Of a stretch of 64,000 nucleotides of DNA, positions 36,687 through 46,292 are shown in pieces. The stretch's first letter is position 1. Every line of letters begins with the position of its first letter. The stretch comes from Acinetobacter vivianii (GTDB taxonomy: Bacteria > Pseudomonadota > Gammaproteobacteria > Pseudomonadales > Moraxellaceae). Position numbers and translations under genes: made by a program. The stretch is taken from NCBI RefSeq assembly GCF_014635885.1, contig NZ_BMDR01000008.1:62001-126000 (forward strand), in the 5' to 3' direction. Under the pieces are notes generated by a model. It saw only the letters and a program-made list of their open reading frames with translations. It had not been told where the DNA came from and made no database searches.

Positions 36687-36696
36687 TTTTTGCCTC

Positions 36697-36726
36697 CTTA
36701 TCACCATAATTCGTTATGGTGATAAG
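36697..36726. terminator. Stable hairpin with TTCG tetraloop after the lipoprotein gene
   Basis: CTTATCACCATAA (36697-36709) pairs perfectly over 13 bases with TTATGGTGATAAG (36714-36726) around TTCG, an exceptionally stable loop. There is no T-run, so it may work as a 3' stabiliser or a weak terminator. Confidence 0.6.
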
Positions 36727-36889
36727 TAACTAAATTATCGCAAAATGTTTCAAAAAATAATGATAAAAATTAAACGCTTAAAAATTTATCTATCCTGAAA
36801 TCCTATATTTTACCTGCTGTTTTTATTACCGAAATTTGTATTTTTGCCCTAAATTCGTTTAAGGTGGCGCCCATGTATAGTCGTTCGGT

Positions 36890-37486
36890 ATGTGTATGAT
36901 TGAGAGTTGGTTTTTTGTTTTGGCGATGTTGGCAGTGTTACTAATTCCAGGTCCGACCAACGCTTTACTTGCCAGTGCAACCCACCAACAAGGTGTACCT
37001 AAAACCATGAAATTTATTCCAATCGAATGGTTGGGATATTTGTACGGCATTAGTTTATGGGCGCTGTTCATTCATCTTTTTGATCCGATCTGGCCTGCTT
37101 TAGACGCGATTTTACATACAGCCAGTTTGCTCTATGTACTTTGGATGGCTTTTCATCTCTGGAAAAGTTCGCATCTACAAAAACACGATCAGCATCATCC
37201 GCATATCCGTAAAAGACAACTGTTTATGTCGACCTTAAAGAACCCGAAAACGGTTTTGTTAGCAGCAGGAGTTTTCCCAAGCGAAACCTGGAATTCACTC
37301 GAAAATGCAGCCATCGTTTTTGCAGTGTTTAGTCTGGTGCTTTTGCCCGTCAGTATTTTCTGGATGTTATTTGGACGTGCTTTATTGGCAGGAAGCTTGA
37401 TTGGAATTAAAGCCGATCATTTATATAAAGGATCGGCTGTGTTATTGCTGATTTGTATGTTACCAATGATCTTTCGTTTGTTTTAA
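36890..37486 (+). CDS. LysE/RhtB-family exporter
   Basis: The 198-residue membrane protein has the LysE-family opening LAMLAVLLIPGPTNALLASA with the conserved PGP turn, and about six helices. LysE/RhtB proteins export amino acids. The middle histidine-rich loop (HLQKHDQHHPHIRKRQ) is unusual and might bind metal. The start is uncertain: ATGs at 36890 and 36896 have no clear ribosome site. It stands alone between a hairpin and the convergent DedA gene. Confidence 0.8.
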   Translation: MCMIESWFFVLAMLAVLLIPGPTNALLASATHQQGVPKTMKFIPIEWLGYLYGISLWALFIHLFDPIWPALDAILHTASLLYVLWMAFHLWKSSHLQKHDQHHPHIRKRQLFMSTLKNPKTVLLAAGVFPSETWNSLENAAIVFAVFSLVLLPVSIFWMLFGRALLAGSLIGIKADHLYKGSAVLLLICMLPMIFRLF

Positions 37487-37499
37487 ACCGAAATTTGAT

Positions 37500-38138
37500 T
37501 TATTGGCCTTTGCGGTTACTCAGTTTTTGACGAATAAAACCAATCACGCCCGGTAACACACTAATAATAATAATACCGAAAATTAAGTGAGTGAAATTAT
37601 CCTTCACGATTGGCATGTTGCCAAATAAATAACCCAGTGTAATAAACGATGCAATCCAGCAGAATGCGCCAATCACGTTATAGGTCAGGAAATACTTATA
37701 GTTCATGCTGCCTGCACCTGCAACGAATGGAGCAAAAGTACGGGCAAAGGGTACAAAACGGGCAAAAATAATCGTTTTACCGCCATGACGTTCAAAGAAA
37801 TGCTGGGTCTTGATCAGATGTTGTTTATTGATAAAACGAGAATTGGTTTCAAAAACGCGTGGCCCAATGTAGCGACCAATGTGGTAATTTACGGTATCGC
37901 CGAGTACCGCTGCGATAAATAATAAAATACCTAAAACCCATGGATCCATTGCACCTGTTGAAGCAGCCAACGCACCTGCTGCAAATAACAGACTGTCACC
38001 TGGTAAAAATGGCATCACCACCAAACCAGTTTCAACAAAAATAATTAAAAATAAAATGGCATAAATCCACACGCCATAATTGGTAATAAATTCTAAAAGG
38101 TGTTCGTCAACGTGCAGAATAAAATCAATGAGTTCCAT
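37500..38138 (-). CDS. DedA-family membrane protein
   Basis: The 212-residue protein has the DedA/SNARE-associated signatures FVETGLVVMPFLPGDSLLFAAGALA and FARFVPFARTFAPFVAGAGSM, here given as PFLPGDSLLFAAG and FARFVPFARTFAPFVAG. DedA proteins act in membrane homeostasis and some are undecaprenyl-phosphate or phospholipid translocases. The catalytic-type acidic and arginine residues of the motifs are present. It is transcribed against the LysE gene with 13 bases between the stops. Confidence 0.88.
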   Translation of the reverse strand: MELIDFILHVDEHLLEFITNYGVWIYAILFLIIFVETGLVVMPFLPGDSLLFAAGALAASTGAMDPWVLGILLFIAAVLGDTVNYHIGRYIGPRVFETNSRFINKQHLIKTQHFFERHGGKTIIFARFVPFARTFAPFVAGAGSMNYKYFLTYNVIGAFCWIASFITLGYLFGNMPIVKDNFTHLIFGIIIISVLPGVIGFIRQKLSNRKGQ

Positions 38139-38372
38139 GAAAATGTTAACACTATAAATGTGGACTAAATCCTAGCAGTGCATCATTAGAATGTCAGTAT
38201 AAAAAGCTAATTAATTAGTAACTTTGCAAGGGAAACATTTGATCGGGAAGCTGATTTAATCTTTTTATTGTTGCAAATAAAGAACGATATGTTAACTAAT
38301 ATGGTGTTTATTGCATAAACAAAGATACATAAACTGGCTACATGTTAAAAAACAAACAGTGTGGAACCAACC

Positions 38373-38789
38373 ATGTTTAATCCGAATGTTGTTGTAAAAA
38401 ATATCGTAACGCAATCTGGCGTAGCAAATGGTGTCATTTTAGTTGCACGTTTATTACTGGCTTATATTTTTCTTGTTGCTGGTTGGGGCAAGATTGTAGG
38501 TTATGCAGGTACTGCTGGCTATATGGAATCAATGGGCGTACCAGCTGCGTTACTTCCGCTGGTGATTCTGATGGAGTTCGGTGGTGGTCTGGCTTTACTG
38601 TTTGGCTTCCAGACACGTTTTGCATCGCTGGGCTTAGGTATCTTTAGCATTCTCACTGCATTTATTTTTCATAACGGTGCCGAAGATGCGATTAACTTTA
38701 TGAAGAACTTTGCGATGGCAGGTGGTTTCTTCGCGCTTATGTTGTATGGTGCAGGTCGTTTTAGCCTTGATCATCTGATTGAAAAATAA
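38373..38789 (+). CDS. DoxX-family membrane protein
   Basis: The 138-residue protein has four membrane helices and the DoxX pattern LLLAYIFLVAGWGKIVGYAG near the N-terminus, then LMEFGGGLALLFGFQTRFA. DoxX-type proteins are linked to redox and stress processes but the biochemical role here is unknown. A GTG at 38361 opens the frame, but ATG 38373 gives the expected N-terminus. A short GCCCC/GGGGC hairpin (38814-38825) follows without a T-run. Confidence 0.8.
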   Translation: MFNPNVVVKNIVTQSGVANGVILVARLLLAYIFLVAGWGKIVGYAGTAGYMESMGVPAALLPLVILMEFGGGLALLFGFQTRFASLGLGIFSILTAFIFHNGAEDAINFMKNFAMAGGFFALMLYGAGRFSLDHLIEK

Positions 38790-38933
38790 CATTGCAATAC
38801 ATTGCCCCGCTTTCATCAGTGGGGCTAAGCCTCTGTATGACTTACATGAATTACGCTTGATTACAAACTTAAGCCGACATGAGCGACTATTTCTGTTTAG
38901 ATCATAAGACTTTAGAACAAAACAGGAAATGAA

Positions 38934-39302
38934 ATGAAAAAAATCATCGCGAGTTGTGGGATTGTGGTTTTAGCGGGATTATCAACAGCGACTTGGGCAG
39001 GTAAAGATGACCATGTCATTGTGCAGGAGGCGGCGAAGAATGTCGTAACCGTCAGTCAGGTGGCAAAACTTGCTGATGAAACTGGCATTACATTGACAGG
39101 CCAGATCACTAAACATTTGAAAGGTGATCATTATGAGTTTAAAGACAAGAGCGGGACGATTGGTGTCGAAATTGATGATGATATCTGGCGTCAAGCAAAC
39201 CTAAAAGTCGGTGATCATGTGCGTCTCGTCGGTGAAGTTGATACGCATCGTTATAAGCCAACTGATATCGAAGTTGTCAAAATTGAAAAACATGCCCATT
39301 AA
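38934..39302 (+). CDS. YgiW/YdeI-type periplasmic OB-fold protein
   Basis: The 122-residue product has a signal peptide (cleavage expected after TWA near residue 22). A small beta-barrel domain follows, with VSQVAKLADETGITLTGQI, GDHYEFKDKSGTIGVEIDDD and VGDHVRLVGEVD, the layout of the bacterial OB-fold (BOF) family. YgiW and YdeI help E. coli tolerate peroxide, metals and antimicrobial peptides. The gene has its own ribosome site (AGGAAATGAA) and terminator and stands alone. Confidence 0.85.
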   Translation: MKKIIASCGIVVLAGLSTATWAGKDDHVIVQEAAKNVVTVSQVAKLADETGITLTGQITKHLKGDHYEFKDKSGTIGVEIDDDIWRQANLKVGDHVRLVGEVDTHRYKPTDIEVVKIEKHAH

Positions 39303-39310
39303 TTAAAAAA

Positions 39311-39328
39311 AGGAAGCTGAAGCTTCCT
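39311..39328. terminator. Bidirectional terminator between the OB-fold gene and the DUF445 gene
   Basis: GGAAGC-TGAA-GCTTCC hairpin with an A-run before and a T-run after, placed between convergent genes. Confidence 0.88.
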
Positions 39329-39350
39329 TTTTTATTGGGTATCATATTTT

Positions 39351-40589
39351 TTAAAGCATAAAGTGAATCTGCATTTCCCCGACAAGGAAACCAAGCACCG
39401 CACCGACAATAATCAAAGACCATTCGTCTTCTTTAAAGGCTGGACGCAGCATTCCTTCGAATTCTTCGGGGCTTAGTTTCTGCATGCGCTCAACCAAGGT
39501 ATTGCGTACATTCATCGCGTCTTCAGCATAAGATTCAACGTAGCGCATGGTGTCTGGAAGCTGTTTTAAAATACGTTCAGCCACATCAGCTTTCAGGTTT
39601 TGATATTTCTCACCGCCGATTGCATAGACCACCAGTGGTCGAACAATACCTGCCTGTAAATCAATTTCCTGTTTGACCTGACGGCTTACCAGTTCAATGA
39701 CTTTGTCTGAATGTGTACCCGAAAATAGTTCTTCCATCATGTTGCGAGAGGTGAGTAACTGTTTTGAAATCAACGCAGCATAATCAGCCGCCACTTCATT
39801 CTGACGTTTAATGAATAAACCTTGCCACGTATAGCCCATGATCTTTTTCGGATATAACGGGCGGAACATCATTTGCAGGGCCATCCAGTCACTAAAGAAA
39901 CCGACGAAGCCGCCAAACATCGGCAACATCCACGGATATTTACCTTGCGTGACGATCCAGCACAGCATTTGCACCACACCAATCGCGAAACCAAATACAA
40001 AACCGACATTACTAAAGAATTTGAATTCCTGTTTGCCGACTTTTTTAAAGATTTCATTCAGAAGACGCTTATCTTTGAGCAGGTTGTTAACCACCATATG
40101 CTTGATATCGAAGTACTTGGCAACATCCTTCTGTACTTCACTCATAATGTGTTCAACAATTTCAGGGGCTTTGGCCTGAACCCGCTTAATCAGTCTTTGG
40201 CGGGCAAACTCTGGCATGCCTTCCCATAAACCGGGCTGATATTGCTGTGCGACTTCACGAGTAATATCCTCGGCAGCCGCCATTAACGGTTTTTCAATTT
40301 CCTGTGCAATACGTTTGGGGTCGAGTCTGGCAAAGATTTCTTCAGGTTTGATGAGCTTGGAGGTCATTAGCTCAACGGCTGTGGTCGCCATTTTTTCAGC
40401 TTTGCGTGGCACAATCCCTTGCCATCCGAGTGGAAGTCCAAATAATCTCAACCCTTTAAATTCGAGGGGAGAAAACATCATTTGAATCGCAATGACTTTG
40501 GTCACATAACCAATAAAGCCGCTGATAAATGGAATGGAAATATATAGCCAGAAATTTTGGTGAAAATCCGCAATCATTTCTTGAAACAT
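39351..40589 (-). CDS. DUF445-family membrane protein
   Basis: The 412-residue protein has an N-terminal membrane helix (YISIPFISGFIGYVTKVIAI), the conserved FKGLRLFGLPLGWQGIVPRK, a long helical middle, a second similar MMFRPLYPKKIMGYTWQGLFIKRQ block (here MMFRPLYPKK and GYTWQGLFIKRQ) and a final membrane helix. The repeated 'QMMF-P' and 'G-QG--P/IKR' blocks are typical for DUF445 (YheB-like). Function unknown; membrane-envelope association is inferred. It has AGGACC before its start. Confidence 0.83.
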   Translation of the reverse strand: MFQEMIADFHQNFWLYISIPFISGFIGYVTKVIAIQMMFSPLEFKGLRLFGLPLGWQGIVPRKAEKMATTAVELMTSKLIKPEEIFARLDPKRIAQEIEKPLMAAAEDITREVAQQYQPGLWEGMPEFARQRLIKRVQAKAPEIVEHIMSEVQKDVAKYFDIKHMVVNNLLKDKRLLNEIFKKVGKQEFKFFSNVGFVFGFAIGVVQMLCWIVTQGKYPWMLPMFGGFVGFFSDWMALQMMFRPLYPKKIMGYTWQGLFIKRQNEVAADYAALISKQLLTSRNMMEELFSGTHSDKVIELVSRQVKQEIDLQAGIVRPLVVYAIGGEKYQNLKADVAERILKQLPDTMRYVESYAEDAMNVRNTLVERMQKLSPEEFEGMLRPAFKEDEWSLIIVGAVLGFLVGEMQIHFML

Positions 40590-41020
40590 TATTTTATTGG
40601 TCCTTCAAGTCCTAATTGTTGCTCGTGGTCGGGCAAGCGCTAGATGATAGTAAAATATTTTAGGACATTGGTGATCTACCAAGACCTTGAGATGCTGTAT
40701 TACCTTTTTATTTTTCCTTTAATTAAGGACATCACAATCGCATAAAAAGGCAACGATGCTGTCGATTGAATACCTTTCCATGGTAATCCCTATTTCGAGC
40801 CATCATCTTAGCACCAATTTTTGTTTTGTGTTGAGCAGAATCGGTGAGTTTTGTTGATTTAAATCGCTTAAATAAGTGGCTTGTGGAGAAATTTTAGTTT
40901 AAATATCAGGGCTGATGGCAAGGCCAGATTAAAATGCAAGATAGATGATGAATTGCGGTGCGTCAAAGCGTGAAAAATGTTAGAATGTGGCGCTTAATTC
41001 ATTTGCCTTTAAGATGAACC
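40590..41020. other. 431-base intergenic region upstream of guaA
   Basis: The gap lies between the divergent DUF445 gene and guaA and holds both promoters. Apart from a guaA promoter candidate near its right end I see no gene, no long inverted repeat and no purine-riboswitch core. Confidence 0.6.
40978..40986 (+). promoter_or_regulatory. Extended -10 promoter element of guaA
   Basis: TGTTAGAAT (TG-N-TAGAAT) lies 34 bases before the ATG and would start transcription near 40993, giving a short leader of about 28 bases. No convincing -35 box is present, as is usual for extended -10 promoters. Confidence 0.5.
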
Positions 41021-42589
41021 ATGACGACCAATACTCAAATTACTGAAGATCGTATCCTTATTCTGGATTTCGGCTCTCAATATAGCCAGCTCATTGCACG
41101 TCGTGTACGTGAAGCAGGTGTCTATTCTGAAATGTATGCATTCGATATGTCTGAAGAAGACATTCGTGCGTTTAATCCGAACGGGATTATTTTATCAGGT
41201 GGCCCTGAGAGCGTACATGAAGAAGGAAGCCCACGCGCACCGCAAGTTGTATTTGAACTTGGTGTACCAGTGTTGGGTATTTGCTATGGTTTACAAACCA
41301 TGTCTGAACAGCTTGGCGGTAAAGTAGAGCCGGGTACAGTACATGAGTTTGGTTATGCAGAAGTTGATATTCTGGTACGTGACAATCTGATTGGTAACTT
41401 GCAAGATCGCGAGAACCAGCTTCACGTATGGATGAGTCATGGCGATAAAGTAAGTGCGATTCCAGAAGGTTTCCAGGTTACTGCAAGCACCCCAAGCTGC
41501 CCATTTGCTGCGGTGAGTGATGAAACTCGTCGTTTCTATGGCGTACAGTTCCATCCAGAAGTAACACACACTGCCAAAGGCGCTGAGTTACTGTCTAACT
41601 TTGTACACAAGATTTGTGGTTGCCGTGGTCTGTGGACACCTGAACACATCATCGATTTACGTGTAGAACAGTTACGCGCACAAATTGGTGATGAAAAAGT
41701 TCTATTAGGTTTATCTGGTGGTGTGGATTCATCAGTCGTTGCTGCGTTATTACACAAAGCGATTGGCGACCAGTTAACGTGCGTATTTGTAGACAATGGT
41801 TTACTTCGTTTAAACGAAGGTGATCAAGTGATGCAAATGTTTGCAGACAACATGGGTATCCGTGTGATCCGTGCAGATGCTGAACAACGTTTCTTGTCTG
41901 CATTGGCGGGTGAAGTTGATCCTGAGAAAAAACGTAAAATCATTGGTCGTGAATTTATCGAAGTATTTGCAGAAGAAGCACGTAAACTTGATGGCGTGAA
42001 ATTCTTGGCACAAGGTACGATTTACCCAGACGTGATCGAATCTGCTGCAAGCAAACAAGGTAAGGCGCACGTGATCAAATCACATCACAACGTGGGTGGT
42101 TTACCAGAAGACCTAGCGTTTGATCTGGTTGAGCCATTACGTGACTTGTTCAAAGATGAAGTACGTAAATTAGGTACAACACTTGGTTTACCGCACAGCA
42201 TGATTTACCGTCATCCATTCCCAGGTCCAGGTTTGGGCGTGCGTATCTTGGGTGAAGTGAAAAAAGAATATGCTGATATTCTTCGTCTTGCTGATGACAT
42301 CTTTATGCAAGAACTTCGTGACAGCGGCTGGTACGACAAAACTGCACAAGCATTTGCAGTATTCCAACCTGTGAAATCAGTAGGTGTTGTCGGTGATGGT
42401 CGTCGTTATGCATGGGTGATTGCACTTCGTGCGGTTGAAACAGTTGACTTTATGACAGCGCGTTTTGCTCACTTGCCATACGAATTGGTTGATAAAATCT
42501 CAACCCGTATCATGAACGAAATTAAAGATGTTTCACGTGTTGTATATGACGTGTCATCTAAACCACCAGCAACGATTGAGTGGGAATAA
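41021..42589 (+). CDS. guaA: GMP synthase (glutamine-hydrolysing) GuaA
   Basis: The 522-residue protein has the glutamine amidotransferase domain first (nucleophile cysteine 88 in GICYGLQTM, partner HPEVTHT). The ATP-pyrophosphatase domain follows with [10 protein letters not shown] near residue 231, and the C-terminal dimerisation part ends in KPPATIEWE, the invariant end of GuaA. It converts XMP to GMP with glutamine and ATP in the cytoplasm. It has its own promoter and terminator. It is an essential core gene and a good anchor for the genomic position. Confidence 0.98.
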   Translation: MTTNTQITEDRILILDFGSQYSQLIARRVREAGVYSEMYAFDMSEEDIRAFNPNGIILSGGPESVHEEGSPRAPQVVFELGVPVLGICYGLQTMSEQLGGKVEPGTVHEFGYAEVDILVRDNLIGNLQDRENQLHVWMSHGDKVSAIPEGFQVTASTPSCPFAAVSDETRRFYGVQFHPEVTHTAKGAELLSNFVHKICGCRGLWTPEHIIDLRVEQLRAQIGDEKVLLGLSGGVDSSVVAALLHKAIGDQLTCVFVDNGLLRLNEGDQVMQMFADNMGIRVIRADAEQRFLSALAGEVDPEKKRKIIGREFIEVFAEEARKLDGVKFLAQGTIYPDVIESAASKQGKAHVIKSHHNVGGLPEDLAFDLVEPLRDLFKDEVRKLGTTLGLPHSMIYRHPFPGPGLGVRILGEVKKEYADILRLADDIFMQELRDSGWYDKTAQAFAVFQPVKSVGVVGDGRRYAWVIALRAVETVDFMTARFAHLPYELVDKISTRIMNEIKDVSRVVYDVSSKPPATIEWE

Positions 42590-42600
42590 TGAAATGAAAA

Positions 42601-42619
42601 GGCAGGATTAAATCCTGCC
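42601..42619 (+). terminator. Terminator after guaA
   Basis: GGCAGGA-TTAAA-TCCTGCC hairpin followed by a long T-run, seven bases after the guaA stop codon region. Confidence 0.9.
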
Positions 42620-42659
42620 TTTTTTTATGTCAGTTGCTCGGCTGTTCAGGAGATTGAAA

Positions 42660-43451
42660 ATGTCAGAAAAATTTCAGCTTCAGCAGTTACAAGAATATTT
42701 ACATGCTCTATTTGCAGAAGCATTATTTGCGATTTACTTGTATGGTTCGGCTGTTGATGGCGGCTTAGGCCCGGAAAGTGATCTGGATCTTCTGGTCGTT
42801 GTGACTCAACCTCTGACACACGTTCAGCGACAGCAGCTTGCACAAGCCTTATTAACGCTTTCACATCCAATTGGTGGATTGCAACGAGCACTTGAAGTAA
42901 CTGTCTTGCTCAAAGAAGAAGTGATTTCAGGCAGATATCCTTTAAATTATGAATTACAGTTTGGGGAATGGTTGCGTGAGGAACTCGTCGATGGAGGTGA
43001 GTTGTCAGCACAAAATGATCCAGACATCAGTATCTTGTTAAAGAAAGCGCACATGCATCACCGAACGTTATTTGGGCCTGATTTAACAAGTTGGTCAGAT
43101 GAGATTCCAGGTCAGCAACTTTGGCAAGCGATGGCAGGCCTTTATCCATCAATAGTGGCACATTGGGATGAAGATGGTGATGAACGTAACCAGATTTTAA
43201 CCTTATGCCGAATCTATTTTAGTTTGAGTCTGGGGGAGATTGTTTCTAAGTCGCATGCGGCCCAATGGGTGATCGCTCAACTCGAGGAAAAAGATCAGCC
43301 TGTTTTACAACGAATGGTGCAAGAGTATAAAGGCGAGATGACAAAACAGGACTGGCCAAGTCAGCATCAAGCGTTACAGCCTATCGTTGATTTTCTGAGT
43401 CAGCACATAGAGACTCTTTTTGATAAAAAGGGCCTGAAAATAAAACAATAA
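42660..43451 (+). CDS. Aminoglycoside nucleotidyltransferase, ANT(3'')-II type
   Basis: The 263-residue protein has the nucleotidyltransferase metal motif LYGSAVDGG and SDLDLLVVV (about residues 28-50), and a C-terminal helical domain as in AadA/ANT(3'') enzymes. Acinetobacter species carry a chromosomal ANT(3'')-II that adenylylates streptomycin and spectinomycin; length and genus fit this. No attC site or integron part is near, so it is resident. ATG 42660 with AGGAG is preferred over an earlier in-frame GTG/ATG within the guaA terminator. Actual resistance is not shown by sequence. Confidence 0.85.
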   Translation: MSEKFQLQQLQEYLHALFAEALFAIYLYGSAVDGGLGPESDLDLLVVVTQPLTHVQRQQLAQALLTLSHPIGGLQRALEVTVLLKEEVISGRYPLNYELQFGEWLREELVDGGELSAQNDPDISILLKKAHMHHRTLFGPDLTSWSDEIPGQQLWQAMAGLYPSIVAHWDEDGDERNQILTLCRIYFSLSLGEIVSKSHAAQWVIAQLEEKDQPVLQRMVQEYKGEMTKQDWPSQHQALQPIVDFLSQHIETLFDKKGLKIKQ

Positions 43452-43567
43452 AGGATATTTTTCAGGTCGTTTCAGGAATAAGACTGAGTATTGCAATAAC
43501 AGACTATTCAAATTGGCTTGCTTAGACCTAATATCTGTCTTAAATAAAACCCGCTTTGGGGGTGTGT

Positions 43568-44497
43568 TTGAATCAGATTATAGAAATGCAGACCTATATT
43601 GCTGTCATTGAAGCAGGAAGCATTACCAATGCTGCAAAGCGTTTAGGTATTACAAAATCTGTCGTGAGCCAGCGGATTCAACAACTCGAACAACGTTTGG
43701 CTACGGCACTTATTCATCGTGGCAGAACCATGCAATGTACAGATGCGGGACAGGAGTTTTATCAGCAGTCCATCAAGATTTTAGCTGAGCTCAGTCATCT
43801 CGAAGAGTCAATCAGCGCTCACCATGATCATTTAAGAGGTAACTTCCGCTTATCTGTACCTCAGGGGTTTAGCATTCGGTATCTGGCTGCTGATCTGGCA
43901 GAATTCATGAAAATGTATCCTGATCTGAAACTGGATATAGAGTCGTCTGATTATTTTGTGAATTTGAATAATGGAAATTATGATGTGGCCATTCGTATGG
44001 GAGAGTTGCCTGACTCTAACTTGATCAGCCAAACCATTGCTGAAAATCGTCATTATATTTGTGCGAGCCCAGATTATTTACAGACCCATGGTACTCCAAC
44101 ACATCCAAATGAGCTTTTCCGTCATCGAGGTTTGCTTTACTTGCCGCGTGAACCTCATGGGATGTGGCAATTGCCCGTAGATGGGGAAAGGGCGTTTTTC
44201 CGGATTTCTCCTTATATGCGGAGTGACAGTGGACATCAATTACTTGAGGCCGCAAAACTGGGGTTAGGGATAGCGATTTTGCCCGGTTTTTTGGCAGCTG
44301 ATGCAATCTGCCAGCAACAACTCAAAGTCATCTTGCCCGCATTTTCTCCATCGGGAGGCAATATATCCGTCGTTTATCGCGTATCAAATCGGGCTTCACC
44401 AAAGATTCAGGCTCTGGTTCAATTTCTATCAAAAAAAATCGGGCATACCCCAAGTTGGGATATCGCCATTCAAAAAAACCTACAGCAGTCGGTTTAA
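43568..44497 (+). CDS. LysR-family regulator
   Basis: The 309-residue protein has the winged helix EAGSITNAAKRLGITKSVVS (about residues 15-34) and a C-terminal effector-binding domain. The best start is a TTG at 43568: it gives LNQIIEMQTYIAVIEAGS, which aligns with the standard start of this LysR subgroup, and GGGGG at 43559-43563 provides a ribosome site. The next in-frame ATG (43586) would cut the first helix. It lies 296 bases before an aldehyde dehydrogenase gene on the same strand, which it may control. Confidence 0.82.
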   Translation: MNQIIEMQTYIAVIEAGSITNAAKRLGITKSVVSQRIQQLEQRLATALIHRGRTMQCTDAGQEFYQQSIKILAELSHLEESISAHHDHLRGNFRLSVPQGFSIRYLAADLAEFMKMYPDLKLDIESSDYFVNLNNGNYDVAIRMGELPDSNLISQTIAENRHYICASPDYLQTHGTPTHPNELFRHRGLLYLPREPHGMWQLPVDGERAFFRISPYMRSDSGHQLLEAAKLGLGIAILPGFLAADAICQQQLKVILPAFSPSGGNISVVYRVSNRASPKIQALVQFLSKKIGHTPSWDIAIQKNLQQSV

Positions 44498-44793
44498 GTG
44501 ATCGTTCGAAAAAAACGAATCCAGCTTTTGTTGATTGTGGTCTAGTGGATAAAAAACTTCATTTGTTAGGGTATTTTTCTCTCTTTGAAATCGACCTGCT
44601 TATCAGTTGACGTCAGAGAAGATTGGGATTTCAGTTGTCAGATTTTACCGAATCAATGCAATGACTCATCCTGTGGCTCATAAAGTCCCTGAGCTGAAGC
44701 TAGTCAGAAGGCAGAGTTAAGTACGGTAAAAATAAGAATATTAGATGGAATATCTAAGCTGATCCTCTCTTGTTTTCATTTTAGGATGTACAA

Positions 44794-46251
44794 ATGGATA
44801 GACTCGCGAAGAACTGGATTAATGGTGAATGGATTGACTCTCAACAGTACGTACAGTCCATCAATCCTGCAACATATGAAGTAATTGGGCAGTATGCAGA
44901 TGTCACTACAGAACAGGTAGAACAAGCCATTTCTGCTGCTAAAACCGTATTTAAGAAGTCAGGCTGGAAGCGTGATCGTCATTTGAGAGCAAAAGTCCTG
45001 AATGAGATGGCAGATGCGTTTGAGCGATATGCTGATGAGCTGATTGAGATTCTTGCAACTGAAAATGGAAAAATTAAGCCTGAAGCAACTTTTGAAGTCA
45101 CGATGATTCCTGCCAAGTTACGTTACTATGCTGCTGTGACGTTGACAGAGTATGGACGCGCACTGGAACCCAAGCCAGGAAGCTACTCAATGGTTTTACG
45201 TGAACCGATGGGGGTAGCAGGTATTATTGTGCCGTGGAATTCTCCTGTTGTGTTGATGGTTCGTTCACTCGCGCCAGCTTTAGCCGCAGGGGTGACAGCG
45301 GTCATTAAGATGCCTGGTCAAACTGCCCAAACAAATGCACTCATTGCCCGAATTTTTTCGGAACTACCCGCTCTGCCAAAAGGGGTGATTCATTTATTTA
45401 GTGAATCTAAAAATCTTGGAGCTCGCCTGCTGATTGACTCGCCAGATGTCCCTGTGATCAGTTTTACAGGGAGTACCGCAACAGGCAAGACCATTTCAGC
45501 AGCAGGTGCCCAACATTTGAAGAGGTTTGGTCTGGAATTAGGCGGTAAAACTCCAATGATCGTATTCAAGGATGCAGATCTGGATCTGGTTTTGCCGAAG
45601 CTAGAAAAAGCAGTGACGATTTTTGCAGGACAATTTTGTATGACAGGTTCACGTTTGCTGGTACAGCGTGAAATTGCAGAGGAGTTGAAACAAAAACTGG
45701 CGCAACGTTTAAGTGCAGTCAGCGTTGGCCCAGCCACCGATCCAAACAGTGATATGGGGCCATTAATCGATAAGAATAATGTGGAACGCGTGAATGCCAC
45801 TGTCGAAAAGGCGATTGCGGAAGGCGCTAAAGTGATTGTTCGTGGTGGGCCAGTCACGGAAGGTGAATTGGCAAAAGGTGCTTTTTATCGTCCTACCTTC
45901 CTAGAAGTGCATGACAATTCACTTCAAATTATTCAGGAAGAAACCTTTGGCCCTGTTTTGACTGTACAGGTATTTGATACCGAAGAGGAAGCGATTGAGC
46001 TGGCAAATGACAATCAATATGGATTAGCTGCGTCGGTCTGGAGTCGAGATGTTAATTTGCCATTGCGAGTGGCGGCTGAACTTGAAGCTGGAACCGTTTG
46101 GATTAACGACTGGGCTGTCGTTTATGACGAGTTTGAAGAAGGTGGTTTTAAAAATTCGGGCTTAGGACGAATGAATGGAATGGCTGCGATGGATGATTTT
46201 ATTGAGTACAAACATATCACCATTTCAACAGGCATCACTGGATCTGAATAA
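44794..46251 (+). CDS. NAD(P)-dependent aldehyde dehydrogenase
   Basis: The 485-residue protein has the aldehyde dehydrogenase motifs: PWNSPVVLMVRSLAPALAAG, glutamate in LELGGKTPMIVF and the catalytic cysteine in FAGQFCMTGSRLLV. It ends with the usual EEGGFKNSGLGRMNG. The ribosome site AGGATGTA fits. The substrate is not fixed; the gentisate cluster just downstream makes an aromatic aldehyde possible. The gene is followed by a LysR gene on the other strand with 41 bases between the stops and no clear terminator. Confidence 0.87.
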   Translation: MDRLAKNWINGEWIDSQQYVQSINPATYEVIGQYADVTTEQVEQAISAAKTVFKKSGWKRDRHLRAKVLNEMADAFERYADELIEILATENGKIKPEATFEVTMIPAKLRYYAAVTLTEYGRALEPKPGSYSMVLREPMGVAGIIVPWNSPVVLMVRSLAPALAAGVTAVIKMPGQTAQTNALIARIFSELPALPKGVIHLFSESKNLGARLLIDSPDVPVISFTGSTATGKTISAAGAQHLKRFGLELGGKTPMIVFKDADLDLVLPKLEKAVTIFAGQFCMTGSRLLVQREIAEELKQKLAQRLSAVSVGPATDPNSDMGPLIDKNNVERVNATVEKAIAEGAKVIVRGGPVTEGELAKGAFYRPTFLEVHDNSLQIIQEETFGPVLTVQVFDTEEEAIELANDNQYGLAASVWSRDVNLPLRVAAELEAGTVWINDWAVVYDEFEEGGFKNSGLGRMNGMAAMDDFIEYKHITISTGITGSE

Positions 46252-46292
46252 AGTGTGAGGGGGACGGCTAGCGTCTGCCTGATGCGCTTTAT

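Noticed and set aside
40590..41020. Purine or PRPP riboswitch before guaA
   Set aside because: The predicted transcript start leaves a leader of about 28 bases, too short for a riboswitch, and no riboswitch core was recognised.
42525..42545. Second parS-like CACGTG site inside guaA
   Set aside because: Only about 12 of 16 positions match and the site is explained by coding sequence.
42627..42659. Upstream in-frame start for the nucleotidyltransferase
   Set aside because: It lies within the T-run of the guaA terminator and lacks a ribosome site; ATG 42660 has AGGAG.
42627..43451. Integron gene cassette for the aadA-like gene
   Set aside because: No attC-like repeat, integrase or insertion sequence is near, and the gene follows guaA directly.
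45390..45857. 155-codon antisense frame within the aldehyde dehydrogenase gene
   Set aside because: The sense strand encodes an intact, motif-complete enzyme; the antisense protein resembles nothing.
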